Below, one piece after another: positions 24,861-33,113 of a stretch of DNA of 37,950 nt (positions are counted from its first letter, which is position 1; every line of letters starts with the position of its first letter). The notes beneath the pieces are model-generated. The model was not told where the DNA came from. It did not search any database and was given only the letters and a program-made list of their open reading frames with translations. A program made the position numbers and the translations under genes. The stretch lies in assembly GCA_963205385.1 (NCBI GenBank), contig CAUJKE010000094.1, positions 1 through 37,950 on the forward strand, in the 5' to 3' direction. The stretch is from Planctomycetota bacterium. Lineage in GTDB: Bacteria; Planctomycetota; Planctomycetia; Pirellulales; Pirellulaceae.

Positions 24861-25097
24861 ATGATACTCCCTGTGACCCGCAATTCGGTGTGTGCGCTCG
24901 CTGACCTGCCGAGGTCAAGCGGGCAAATTCCGACGGCCCAGGAACAGCTTGAGGTAGTCCGCGTGGCGGACTTTGCCGCCTGGCTGGACGATCACCTGAG
25001 CGACCTGGAATGGCGCCACCGGGACGATTGGACCCGAGAATCGACGCTAGACGCCATTTTTAGTGGCACGAAGCGCCGTCGAATGTTGTCTGAATAA
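24861..25097 (+). CDS. Small hypothetical protein (78 aa)
   Basis: A 78-aa soluble protein beginning MILPVTRNSVCALADLPRSS. The second half, VADFAAWLDDHLSDLEWRHRDDW, is amphipathic and acidic/aromatic, ending in a basic GTKRRRMLSE. ATG 24861 was chosen because GAGGA lies about eight bases upstream; the frame could extend to ATG 24819, which lacks an SD. I do not recognise the family. A hairpin with a GCAA tetraloop follows 48 bases after the stop, supporting a real transcription unit. Confidence 0.6.
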   Translation: MILPVTRNSVCALADLPRSSGQIPTAQEQLEVVRVADFAAWLDDHLSDLEWRHRDDWTRESTLDAIFSGTKRRRMLSE

Positions 25098-25145
25098 TCA
25101 CGCAAAAACAAACAGCGTGTTGCAAAATACTCCAGTGTCATCGTT

Positions 25146-25173
25146 GAGGCAGGTTTCGCAAGAAGCCTGCCTC
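25146..25173 (+). terminator. Hairpin with GNRA tetraloop after the small gene
   Basis: A 12-bp stem GAGGCAGGTTTC (25146-25157) with GAAGCCTGCCTC (25162-25173), one G-U pair, capped by a GCAA tetraloop. The following T-run is poor, so termination may be partial or factor-assisted. Confidence 0.6.
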
Positions 25174-25214
25174 GCGGTGTTTAGGGCGGCAAGGTAATTC
25201 GGGACACTGCCATC

Positions 25215-25242
25215 CTGCCAAACTGCGGTTGTGCGGTATAAT
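25215..25242 (+). promoter_or_regulatory. Promoter giving a probable leaderless transcript
   Basis: A perfect TATAAT (25237-25242) preceded at 16 bp by CTGCCA (25215-25220, four of six to TTGACA). The usual start seven or eight bases past the -10 falls on the ATG at 25250, and no SD exists before that ATG. Confidence 0.6.
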
Positions 25243-25249
25243 CGCCCCC

Positions 25250-26848
25250 ATGAGCCACGAACAACCGCTAAATCCCGAGGTGCGCGTCCGTCAGGCCACG
25301 CCGCGCGATATTTCCACCCTCGTCGAATTGAACCGCACGGCGTACCCCACGTTGGCGGAAGACAATATCATCTGGGCCAGATCCCATTTGGAAGCGCACC
25401 AGCGAATCTTTCCCCAAGGGCAACTGGTTGCCGAACTCGATGGCCGGATTGTGGGGGCAATTGCGACGCTCATTGTGGATATGGGCCCGAACCCAATTCG
25501 CGACCATACTTGGGCCGGCGTTACCGACAGCGGCTACTTCACCAACCACAATCCGCAAGGGGATACGCTCTACGGGGCGGACATTTACGTCCATCCTGAA
25601 ACGCGCGGCAAAGGGGTCGGCGCGGCCCTCTACGAAGCGCGGCGCGAACTCTGCCGCAAGCTGAACTTGCGGCGCATCTTGCTGGGGGGGCGATTATGGA
25701 ATTATTTCGAGCATGCCGCCGAGATGTCGCCCCACGAGTATGCCGCCCGCGTCGCCGCCGGGGAGCTGCGCGACCTGGTATTGAGCTTTCAGCTTCATCA
25801 GGGATTTTCCTTGCGTGGCGTCATGCCGCACTATCTCAAGGACAGCCACAGTCGCAACTACGCGAGTTGCCTGGAGTGGTTTAATCCCGAATACCGCCCA
25901 CCCAAACGCAAAGTTCGCAAGGTCCGCGTCGCCTGCGTGCAGTACCAAATGCGGAAGGTGGAGACGTTCGACGAGTTCGCGAGCAATATGAAGTACTTCG
26001 TCGATATCGCGGCGGACTACGATAGCGACTTCGTCCTCTTTCCCGAACTGTTCACCATTCAATTGCTGTCGTCGGTCGACGCACTCAGCCCACAAGAAGG
26101 CATTCGCAAGGTCGCCGAGTTTTTCGACGAATTTGTGGAATTGGCGTCCGGCCTGGCGATGAAGCACAACATCACGATCATCGCCGGGAGCACGCCGCAG
26201 ATTCGGGGCGAGAAGATTTTCAACGTCGCGCCGGTTTGCCTGCCCAACGGGTCCGTCGTGCTGCAGCCCAAACTGCACGTCACGCCCAACGAGCGGCGGT
26301 GGTGGGGGATTAGCGGCGGCAGTCGGCTGGAAGTGATCGATACGCCTGCGGCGCGGATCGGCGTGCAGATTTGTTACGACGTTGAATTCCCCGAAGCGAC
26401 CCGCCACCTGGCTGATGCCGGCGCGGAAATCGTCTTTGTTCCCTTTTGCACCGACAATCGGCAAGGCTACTTGCGGGTGCGGTACTGTGCGCAAGCCCGC
26501 TGCATCGAGAATCAGATCTATGTGGCTTTGGCAGGCAATGTTGGCAACCTGCCCGACGTGGAAAACATGGACGTGAACTACGGCCAGGCCGCCGTGCTCA
26601 CACCATCCGATTTCGCCTTCGCGCGGGATGGGATTCAGGCGGAGGCCGATTCCAATGAAGAGACGCTGCTCATTTGCGATCTCGACCTGGACGACCTGAC
26701 CGAAGCCGTCCACGGGGGAACGGTCATGCCCCGGCACGATCGCCGCGGCGACCTGTTCCGACTCACCGTACACACCGAGACCGACCCCGCCGACGACACC
26801 GATCAGCCGCTAGGGGATACGACGAAGGACAATGTCGACGGGGAATAA
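25250..26848 (+). CDS. GNAT acetyltransferase fused to carbon-nitrogen hydrolase (nitrilase family)
   Basis: A 532-aa bifunctional protein. Residues about 10-205 are a GNAT N-acetyltransferase with the acetyl-CoA loop RGKGVG (119-124). Residues about 225-510 are a nitrilase-superfamily hydrolase with the full catalytic set: Glu266 (LFPELF), Lys341 (PKLHVTPNE) and Cys375 (QICYDVEF). This fusion is a known family; substrates are not established but amides or N-acyl amines fit. The ATG at 25250 has no SD and lies seven bases after a TATAAT, suggesting leaderless translation; a TTG at 25229 would overlap the promoter. The C-terminus is acidic and Thr/Asp-rich. It converges on asnS with a 13-base gap. 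Confidence 0.92.
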   Translation: MSHEQPLNPEVRVRQATPRDISTLVELNRTAYPTLAEDNIIWARSHLEAHQRIFPQGQLVAELDGRIVGAIATLIVDMGPNPIRDHTWAGVTDSGYFTNHNPQGDTLYGADIYVHPETRGKGVGAALYEARRELCRKLNLRRILLGGRLWNYFEHAAEMSPHEYAARVAAGELRDLVLSFQLHQGFSLRGVMPHYLKDSHSRNYASCLEWFNPEYRPPKRKVRKVRVACVQYQMRKVETFDEFASNMKYFVDIAADYDSDFVLFPELFTIQLLSSVDALSPQEGIRKVAEFFDEFVELASGLAMKHNITIIAGSTPQIRGEKIFNVAPVCLPNGSVVLQPKLHVTPNERRWWGISGGSRLEVIDTPAARIGVQICYDVEFPEATRHLADAGAEIVFVPFCTDNRQGYLRVRYCAQARCIENQIYVALAGNVGNLPDVENMDVNYGQAAVLTPSDFAFARDGIQAEADSNEETLLICDLDLDDLTEAVHGGTVMPRHDRRGDLFRLTVHTETDPADDTDQPLGDTTKDNVDGE

Positions 26849-26861
26849 TGTCGCGCGTTGT

Positions 26862-28253
26862 TCAAAACTCCGCGTTCCCCGGTGTTCTGGGAAACGGGAT
26901 CACGTCGCGGATGTTGGCCATGCCGGTGATGAATTGCACGACGCGCTCCAGGCCCAGACCGAAGCCGCTGTGGGGGACGGTTCCGTATTTGCGCAGTTCC
27001 AAATACCACCAATAATCGGCCGGGTTGAGATGCTGCTCGATCATCCGCTCGGTCAGCACGTCTAAACGCTCTTCGCGCTGGCTGCCGCCGATGATCTCAC
27101 CCACCTTGGGCACGAGCACATCCATCGCCCGCACCGTGCGGCCGTCATCGTTGACGCGCATGTAAAACGGCTTGATCGCGCGGGGGTAGTCGTAGAGGAT
27201 CACCGGGCCTTTGAACTTCTGCTCGGTCAAGTACCGCTCGTGCTCCGATTGCAGATCGATGCCCCACTTCACCGGGTATTCAAACTTTTCGCCGCAACTC
27301 TCCAAGATCTCAATCGCTTCCGTGTACGGCAGACGAACGAAGTCGCTGGCCATGATTTGACTAAGCGTGGCGATCGTGGTGCTGTCGATGTGCTCGTCGA
27401 AAAACTGCATGTCCTCGAGGCAATCTTCCATCACGTCGCTGAAGATCCGCTTGAGGAACCGTTCCGCTAAGGTCATGTTGTCGAACAGGTCATAGAACGC
27501 CATCTCCGGCTCGACCATCCAGAACTCGGCCAGGTGGCGCGAGGTGTTGGAGTTCTCGGCGCGAAACGTGGGGCCAAACGTATAAATCTTCCCCATCGCG
27601 CAGGCAAAGATTTCGCCTTCGAGTTGGCCGCTGACCGTGAGGTAGGTCGGTTTCCCGAAGAAGTCGAGCGCGTAATCGACGTGGCCATCTTTCTTGGGCA
27701 GGTTTTGGGGGTCGAGCGTCGAGACGCGGAACATTTGCCCGGCCCCTTCGCAATCGCTGGCGGTGATGATCGGCGTGTGGATGTTGAGGAAGCCTTCTTC
27801 CTGAAAGAAGTTGTGGATGGATCGCGTGACGCAATTGCGAACCCGTGTAACCGCGCCAAACGTGTTGGTGCGTGGGCGCAAATGCGCCCATTCACGCAGC
27901 TTCTCGAACGTGTGCCGCTTCTTTTGCAGCGGATACTCTTCGGCATCGGCCCAGCCGTGAACTTGCACCGCACTGGCCAACAGTTCCGTCGCCTGGCCTT
28001 TGCCGCCGGACTCTTTCAACTCCCCTTCGATGGTGACGCTGCAACCGGAGCCGAGGCGTTTGACTTCGCTCTCGTAATTGGAAAGTTCCGCAGGGGCGAT
28101 GACTTGCAGGTTGCCGAGCGAGCTGCCGTCGTTGATTTCGAGAAAGCTGAAGCCGGCCTTGGAATCACGCCGTGTGCGGACCCACCCTTGAATGCAGGCG
28201 TGTTTGCCAACGGCCGCAGCGTCGCGAGCCGCTTTAATCGAGATGCGATCCAT
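26862..28253 (-). CDS. asnS: Asparaginyl-tRNA synthetase
   Basis: Charges tRNA-Asn directly with asparagine. The 463-aa class II synthetase has an N-terminal OB-fold anticodon domain (about residues 17-105), motif 2 in [21 protein letters not shown] and motif 3 in [16 protein letters not shown] near the end, both with the AsnS form rather than AspS. The ATG at 28253 has AAGGA seven to eight bases upstream; the frame extends 38 codons upstream without conserved sequence. It diverges from the MFS gene, with a possible promoter at 28296-28324, and converges with the GNAT-nitrilase gene. Confidence 0.96.
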   Translation of the reverse strand: MDRISIKAARDAAAVGKHACIQGWVRTRRDSKAGFSFLEINDGSSLGNLQVIAPAELSNYESEVKRLGSGCSVTIEGELKESGGKGQATELLASAVQVHGWADAEEYPLQKKRHTFEKLREWAHLRPRTNTFGAVTRVRNCVTRSIHNFFQEEGFLNIHTPIITASDCEGAGQMFRVSTLDPQNLPKKDGHVDYALDFFGKPTYLTVSGQLEGEIFACAMGKIYTFGPTFRAENSNTSRHLAEFWMVEPEMAFYDLFDNMTLAERFLKRIFSDVMEDCLEDMQFFDEHIDSTTIATLSQIMASDFVRLPYTEAIEILESCGEKFEYPVKWGIDLQSEHERYLTEQKFKGPVILYDYPRAIKPFYMRVNDDGRTVRAMDVLVPKVGEIIGGSQREERLDVLTERMIEQHLNPADYWWYLELRKYGTVPHSGFGLGLERVVQFITGMANIRDVIPFPRTPGNAEF

Positions 28254-28295
28254 CTGAGTATCCTTCGTGTCCTGGTGTGCGTACGAGGTTTTCGC

Positions 28296-28324
28296 ATTGT
28301 CGCAAGTCGCGCGGCGCGGGTCGA
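28296..28324 (-). promoter_or_regulatory. Possible asnS promoter
   Basis: Minus strand: TCGACC (28324-28319), 17 bp, GACAAT (28301-28296). Each hexamer matches consensus at four or five positions. Start near 28289 would give a leader of about 36 bases. Confidence 0.4.
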
Positions 28325-28347
28325 GACCACCTGTGAGGGAGCAAATT

Positions 28348-28375
28348 TTGAATTTCTCGCGTCGCACTCTACAAT
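28348..28375 (+). promoter_or_regulatory. Promoter of the MFS gene
   Basis: TTGAAT (28348-28353), 16 bp, TACAAT (28370-28375). Start near 28383 gives a leader of about 40 bases to ATG 28422 and excludes the upstream in-frame ATG 28374-28376, which lies within the -10 box. Confidence 0.5.
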
Positions 28376-28421
28376 GCTCCCTTCCCGCCGCGACATCTAT
28401 ATCTTCAGGTTCTCCACGCCT

Positions 28422-30302
28422 ATGTCCAGCAATTCGCCGACGCTGCTTGCTCCCGACAACGAACGCGCCGGCCGGGGCGCTTATCTCGCACTTGCGGCGG
28501 CGCTGATGGGATGGATGTTCGATGGGTTCGAGATGGGGGTGTTCTCGCTGGTCGGCCGCGCGGCGGTGCAGGACTTGCTGCGAACTACGGACGAAGCGAT
28601 TGTCGGCCTGTGGTTTAACGTGGTGATTGCCTGCTTCTTGGTGGGGGCGGCGACCGGCGGCGTGGTGTTTGGCTGGCTGGGGGATCGCATCGGCCGCGTG
28701 CGGGCGATGACGCTGAGCGTGCTGACGTATGCGCTCTTCACCGGACTCTGCGGCCTAGTAGGCGATGTGAGCATCGGCGGCTGGACGTTTTCCGGCGCGG
28801 TGCAACTCGGTTTGCTCCGCTTTATCGCGTCGATTGGCATGGGGGGCGAATGGTCGCTCGGCGTGGCGCTGGTCATGGAAGTCTGGCCGAATCGCTCGCG
28901 GGCGCTGATGGCCGGTTTGATTGGGGCCGCGGCGAACGTGGGTTATTTGCTCGTCGGCGTGGTTGGCAAGGGGCTCAACGCGCGAATCGGTCAACTCCAC
29001 GAGTGGCTGCTCACTACGAGCCTGAGCGATTCCTTAGTGCATCAACTCACGTCGCACGATGGTTGGCGAATTATCATGCTGATCGGCGCGCTGCCGGCGC
29101 TGCTCACGTTCTTGATTCGCATGTTTGTCCCGGAATCGGAGAAGTGGGAGCACGAACAGCAACAGGGGCGAACGTCGCATTGGCAGTCGTATGATTTGCT
29201 CGGCGTGTTGATTGGAGCGCTCGGGCCGTTTTTGATTGTCTACGTCTGGGCGTTCGCCGCCACCGGGTCGCTCGAACATACCACGACACTGCGCATTATC
29301 GCGACCCTCCTGGGACTTGTGATCGCCACCTGCGGCTACACGTATCCGGTCATTCGCTATTTGCAACGCTTGCAAGCGAGCAGCACTGAGAAACTCGCGG
29401 CAAACGCGTGGCGGCCGACGCTGCGGCGGATGCTGTTGGGGGCCGGACTGAGCGGGGTCGCGCTGTTAGGCACCTGGGGCTCAATCCAGCAGGCCCCGTC
29501 ATATGCGGCGCGGCTGAGCGAAGAACAGTTCGCGCACGATTCGGCCAGTAAGCTTGCGGCGCTCTTGCCGCTGAGCGATCGGGAACTCGCAACCGAGAAG
29601 CTCGCGCAACGTCTGTTCAAGGGGGACCGTCGCAAACAGTTGGCGGCAGATTTGGAGTCGCATGACGCTGCGACGATTCAGAATGCGATCGACAACACCT
29701 TGATGGGAGAAGAAGCGGCATTGACGCCAGGGGAGTCGCGCGCGATCAAGGCGGCGCTTGAAGATGCGGCGACGCGCCAGGAAATCGCGGCGGTGCTGGC
29801 GCAGGCGAGCGATGCGAAAGAAAACACGCAGATGTCGCTCGCGATCGGGGCGATCATCGGCACGATCGGGGCGGCGCTGATGGGCGACTGGCTCGGCCGC
29901 CGCAAAGCCTACTGTTTGCTCTGCCTCTTGTCGCTATTGGCGACCTGGTGGTTTTATATCGGCCACACGCAAATTAACGTCTCGTTCATGGTCGCGGCAT
30001 TTCTGGCCGGCACTTTTTCGGCGTCCTTCTACGGCTGGTTGCCGCTCTACTTGCCGGAACTATTTCGCACCAACGTGCGCGCGACCGGGCAAGGATTTAG
30101 CTTCAACTTCGGCCGCGTCCTGGCCGCCATTGGCGCGTTGCAAACCGGCACGATGATGGGCCTGTTTACCGAAAACGTACACCTCGGCCCCGTGACCATT
30201 CTCAGCGGCCATCCCGCGGCCTGTTCGATGATCAGCCTGGTGTATGTGGTGGGGATGGTGATGATTTGGGCAGCGCCGGAGACGAAGGAGTTGCCGGAGT
30301 AG
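28422..30302 (+). CDS. MFS transporter with extra membrane segments and an inserted helical domain
   Basis: A 626-aa inner-membrane transporter of the sugar-phosphate/sialic acid-like MFS type. The signature between TM2 and TM3 is [12 protein letters not shown] (84-95) and its second-half counterpart is [10 protein letters not shown] (488-497). It is much longer than the usual 400-450 aa. Two additional hydrophobic segments lie near 258-310, and residues about 362-468 are a soluble, charged, helical insert between two membrane segments of the second half, unlike standard MFS loops. The start at 28422 is chosen because upstream codons overlap the asnS 5' region and a promoter; the SD is weak. 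Substrate unknown. It is divergent from asnS and convergent with the BBP7 gene. Confidence 0.88.
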   Translation: MSSNSPTLLAPDNERAGRGAYLALAAALMGWMFDGFEMGVFSLVGRAAVQDLLRTTDEAIVGLWFNVVIACFLVGAATGGVVFGWLGDRIGRVRAMTLSVLTYALFTGLCGLVGDVSIGGWTFSGAVQLGLLRFIASIGMGGEWSLGVALVMEVWPNRSRALMAGLIGAAANVGYLLVGVVGKGLNARIGQLHEWLLTTSLSDSLVHQLTSHDGWRIIMLIGALPALLTFLIRMFVPESEKWEHEQQQGRTSHWQSYDLLGVLIGALGPFLIVYVWAFAATGSLEHTTTLRIIATLLGLVIATCGYTYPVIRYLQRLQASSTEKLAANAWRPTLRRMLLGAGLSGVALLGTWGSIQQAPSYAARLSEEQFAHDSASKLAALLPLSDRELATEKLAQRLFKGDRRKQLAADLESHDAATIQNAIDNTLMGEEAALTPGESRAIKAALEDAATRQEIAAVLAQASDAKENTQMSLAIGAIIGTIGAALMGDWLGRRKAYCLLCLLSLLATWWFYIGHTQINVSFMVAAFLAGTFSASFYGWLPLYLPELFRTNVRATGQGFSFNFGRVLAAIGALQTGTMMGLFTENVHLGPVTILSGHPAACSMISLVYVVGMVMIWAAPETKELPE

Positions 30303-30345
30303 GGGAAGACAAATTCGATATTCGATATTTCCGCCCCAGGGCGGC

Positions 30346-31776
30346 TCACCATCTCCAGGTCACGCCACAGTTCAGCCCTTGCAGGAGATAGTCGCTGTCG
30401 GAGAACGTGAACGCGGGACGAGCGGGACCGACGAGCGGACCGCCGACTTGCGAGGTGTTCACGGTCGAGTCGAGGGCGTCGCCGGGGCGCGCCACGCCGC
30501 TGAAGTAAATCAGGTGATAGCCCAGGCTAAAGTCAATGCAATCCGTCAGATGCCAGCCGAGGTTGATGCCTAACTCAGGGACGGCCACGAATTCGCTGCG
30601 GTTGTAGGTGCCGATGTTGGTCGCCTGTGTGAACAGGCCGCTATTGGTCGCAAACTGCGTCGCGCCCACGGTGGAGAGGCTGTGGCCGCTGATCGTCACG
30701 GTCTCATCCATGTTGCCGAGGCCAACTTTGCCTAGCACATCGATGTAGTAGCAGCCGCGATCGATGTTGGCCAAAAAGCCGAGTTCAAAACCGTGGAATT
30801 CGTTCTGCGTGCTGAAGCTGTCGGTGATGCTGTTGGTCGCCCCCAGATTGTCCGAAACGGTGCTGTTGAGCGTGAGTCCTTCGTTGATGCGGCCATTTTG
30901 GTAGCCAGCCAAGAGATCGATCCGGCCCCAACTCGTGCAACACCAGCGCGAGCGGAGATACAAATCGCCGCCAAAGACTTCCGAATCAGCGACGAAGTTC
31001 AGATTGCCGCTGAACGCCCCAGGGAAACCGATCAAGCGCGCGTCTTGCGTTCCGTTCGCGCCATCGGTGAAGGGAATCGCGAGGATCGGTGAACCGGGAG
31101 ATGAAGCGGTGTAGCTCGATTCGGCGTTCCCCAGCCAATAGTAGCTGCCTTCGAGCGCCCAGCACTCATTGCGGTCGAGCCACCATCCGGCGGAGATGCG
31201 TCCGCCGGGACGGACTGGATATTCTTCGCGGTCGCCACCCCATAGCACCGAGGTTCCCGGTTGACCAAGCTCGCCGGCTACTGCTTGCGGAGTACCATCC
31301 GGCGCGGTGGTCACGAGCGCGGGAAGATCCATCCCGGTGCGCCACCAGAGGATGTATTCCGCTTTGATCCAACATGGGCCTTGGAGGCACGGCGCGCAGT
31401 AACCATCTTCGCAAGCCAGGCCATTGCGCGGATCGTACTCGTGCGCAAACGAAGGATACTCGCTCGCCTGCAGCGGCAGGCCGGGATCCGTCATCGCTCG
31501 AGACATCGGCGGAAGATCCGCGGAGGGGACCGGCGTCGCCGGCGCAGGGCGCGGTACGGCGCCGGGGGCGGAGTTGGCTTCGTGCCGCAAGACGGAAGGA
31601 GCTTCGCCGAGGGGCTCCTCAAATGCTTCCTCTTGATAGGCCGCATGCGCAATTGTCGCGCGAGGACGAGCCGGCGGTTGCCGCAGCGGATTGACAGGCT
31701 TCGGCGCGGCCCAAGCCGTGGAAGCGCACAACACGAGCGCGAATAGTTTGGAACCGAGTAGAAATCGAACCTTCAT
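30346..31776 (-). CDS. BBP7-family outer-membrane beta-barrel protein
   Basis: A 476-aa outer-membrane protein. The signal peptide ends near residue 23 (STAWA). A Pro/Ala-rich linker runs to about residue 110. The Cys-containing segment ACEDGYCAPCLQGPCWIKAEYILWW... marks the start of a beta-barrel of the BBP7/DUF1551 type, with alternating aromatic strands to a C-terminal CGVTWRW ending in Trp, as expected for a barrel recognised by the Bam machinery. These proteins are abundant in planctomycetes and their transport or structural role is unknown. The SD is weak. A 708-base region with no gene lies upstream. Confidence 0.88.
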   Translation of the reverse strand: MKVRFLLGSKLFALVLCASTAWAAPKPVNPLRQPPARPRATIAHAAYQEEAFEEPLGEAPSVLRHEANSAPGAVPRPAPATPVPSADLPPMSRAMTDPGLPLQASEYPSFAHEYDPRNGLACEDGYCAPCLQGPCWIKAEYILWWRTGMDLPALVTTAPDGTPQAVAGELGQPGTSVLWGGDREEYPVRPGGRISAGWWLDRNECWALEGSYYWLGNAESSYTASSPGSPILAIPFTDGANGTQDARLIGFPGAFSGNLNFVADSEVFGGDLYLRSRWCCTSWGRIDLLAGYQNGRINEGLTLNSTVSDNLGATNSITDSFSTQNEFHGFELGFLANIDRGCYYIDVLGKVGLGNMDETVTISGHSLSTVGATQFATNSGLFTQATNIGTYNRSEFVAVPELGINLGWHLTDCIDFSLGYHLIYFSGVARPGDALDSTVNTSQVGGPLVGPARPAFTFSDSDYLLQGLNCGVTWRW

Positions 31777-32484
31777 GACGAGCGTCCGCGTTGGCGTTCG
31801 GGCCCCCCCGCATCACCTGCGCAACCGACACTGAAGGAACCTCCAGGTGTCGTGTCTTTATTTTCGGCACGATGGATCGTTCCGCTTAGGTAAACTTTGA
31901 CGATTACGAAGATTTTGATGCACCTTGGATAAATTGCACCTGTGGAGGGTATCACCCGCTTCACCAGACCGCGTAGCCCGTGCCAAAACAGAGTCCTAAT
32001 ACTCGCCGAAGGCGGGAAAGGAACATGAACGGCCCTGAAAGCTGGCGCTTTTGCCCGCGCACGCGATCGCGAATCCCCACCAATGACGGCCAATATTAGC
32101 GCCTCTGCGCAATCCCTGCTACTTTCCCCTCGCCCCGATGGTGAACAAACCCCCGATAAATGCCCTCCTTAATTGCCCCCTCTAATGGATTGTTTGTTCG
32201 CTGTTCCGCGTTTGGACCGCGTGAGCGATTCCCCAGTGACGTTTGTGTTCATACTCCTCCGCGGAGTGGTCTTAAGCCCTTCTTGAGTGCAGGGTGCATG
32301 TCGCCGTTCAAAAAACTTGTTGTTTTGGGTAAGATTGCCCCAGCCACGTTGATGCCGGGCCGCATTGACGCCTGCTAAAATCAACAAACCTTTACGGCAC
32401 ACAGAATATTCCAAGCTATCTTGCACGCGCTGCGGATACGAATTCCGCTCTCCGTAATCCCCCCTCCACCGTGAGCCTGCCTCC
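31777..32484. other. 708-base divergent intergenic region without a supported gene
   Basis: Open frames here (for example 31773-32093 minus and 32160-32378 plus) lack SD sites and have no recognisable protein character. I found no convincing promoter. A GAACAAAC/GTTTGTTC inverted repeat (32143-32150 with 32192-32199) has a 41-base spacer. The region presumably holds the divergent promoters of the BBP7 gene and the lipoprotein gene. A small RNA cannot be excluded. Confidence 0.4.
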
Positions 32485-32985
32485 ATGCTTCGCATTACGA
32501 ATGTCTTCGGTCTTGGTTTTGTGGTTTGTGTTTTCGTCACCCTGATCAACAGTGTCGGCTGCGGCGCGAAAGTAGTTCGCGTTGAGGATCGGATAATTGG
32601 CGCCTGGCAGGGGCGGTATCAAATCGATCAGGCGGCGGTCGAAAAGCGGATACAAGAGACCAAAGACATCTCCGAGCGGTTGATGCTCGAAGCGGCCGTG
32701 CAAACGATGGGTAACGCCGGGGCAACGTTCGATATCGACTTGAAGAAGGACGGGACGTTTCAATCGAAACTCGCGGTGGGTGAAACCGTAACGGAGTCGA
32801 GCGGCACGTGGCAGCTCAAGAATGTCGAAGGGCTTCAGGCGACGTTGGTGACGACAGAAAACGAGACTTCCCACGAACATCCGCTGACGCTCGACGCGGA
32901 CTTTCTCACCGGCGCCGGCGGCTTCAGCACCCCAGCGCCGGGGCCCCTCGCCGCGCTGGGCGCGCTGAAATTCAAACGGCTCTAG
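32485..32985 (+). CDS. Lipoprotein of unknown function
   Basis: A 166-aa predicted lipoprotein. A hydrophobic signal runs to a lipobox-like SVGC, placing the lipidated Cys near residue 26. The mature domain carries IIGAWQGRYQID and later TFDIDLKKDGTFQSKL and SSGTWQLKN, the pattern of small lipocalin-like or META-type beta proteins: a Trp-Gly start followed by DGTF and GTW strands. This suggests a lipocalin-like barrel, without a known ligand. ATG 32485 has no strong SD. It is upstream of hemY on the same strand, 127 bases away, with a separate promoter between. Confidence 0.78.
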   Translation: MLRITNVFGLGFVVCVFVTLINSVGCGAKVVRVEDRIIGAWQGRYQIDQAAVEKRIQETKDISERLMLEAAVQTMGNAGATFDIDLKKDGTFQSKLAVGETVTESSGTWQLKNVEGLQATLVTTENETSHEHPLTLDADFLTGAGGFSTPAPGPLAALGALKFKRL

Positions 32986-33038
32986 GGTGCGGAGGCGTCT
33001 TCGTTTCGCCGCGGATCGCTTTGAAGCGCATCGGTTCT

Positions 33039-33068
33039 GGGACAGGCGCGCCGGCGGCTGGGTACAAT
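33039..33068 (+). promoter_or_regulatory. Promoter of hemY
   Basis: GGGACA (33039-33044), 18 bp, TACAAT (33063-33068). The start predicted near 33075 coincides with a GTG opening a 12-codon frame that overlaps the hemY start. Confidence 0.45.
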
Positions 33069-33074
33069 AGGCTG

Positions 33075-33113
33075 GTGAGCACTCACGAACCCGCACCCTC
33101 CGCTGAGACCTGA
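33075..33113 (+). CDS. Possible 12-codon leader peptide before hemY
   Basis: GTG 33075 opens a frame encoding MSTHEPAPSAET and ends at TGA 33111-33113, whose last base is the first base of the hemY ATG (TGATG). The GTG lies at the predicted transcription start, so it could be translated leaderless and couple to hemY. Nothing in the peptide itself points to attenuation control. This is speculative. Confidence 0.25.
   Translation: MSTHEPAPSAET

Noticed and set aside
28374..28376. Alternative ATG for the MFS gene
   Set aside because: It lies inside the TACAAT -10 box and has no SD; the ATG at 28422 fits the promoter and the protein family better.
27534..28421. Long plus-strand frame continuing 296 codons upstream of the MFS start
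   Set aside because: It runs antisense through asnS, has no MFS similarity there, and passes through the predicted promoter of the MFS gene. The transporter begins at 28422.
32143..32199. GAACAAAC/GTTTGTTC inverted repeat
   Set aside because: Eight-base arms with a 41-base spacer are expected by chance and no feature of a mobile element accompanies them.
32160..32378. 72-codon plus-strand frame before the lipoprotein gene
   Set aside because: No SD, no recognisable domain and a composition unlike coding neighbours.
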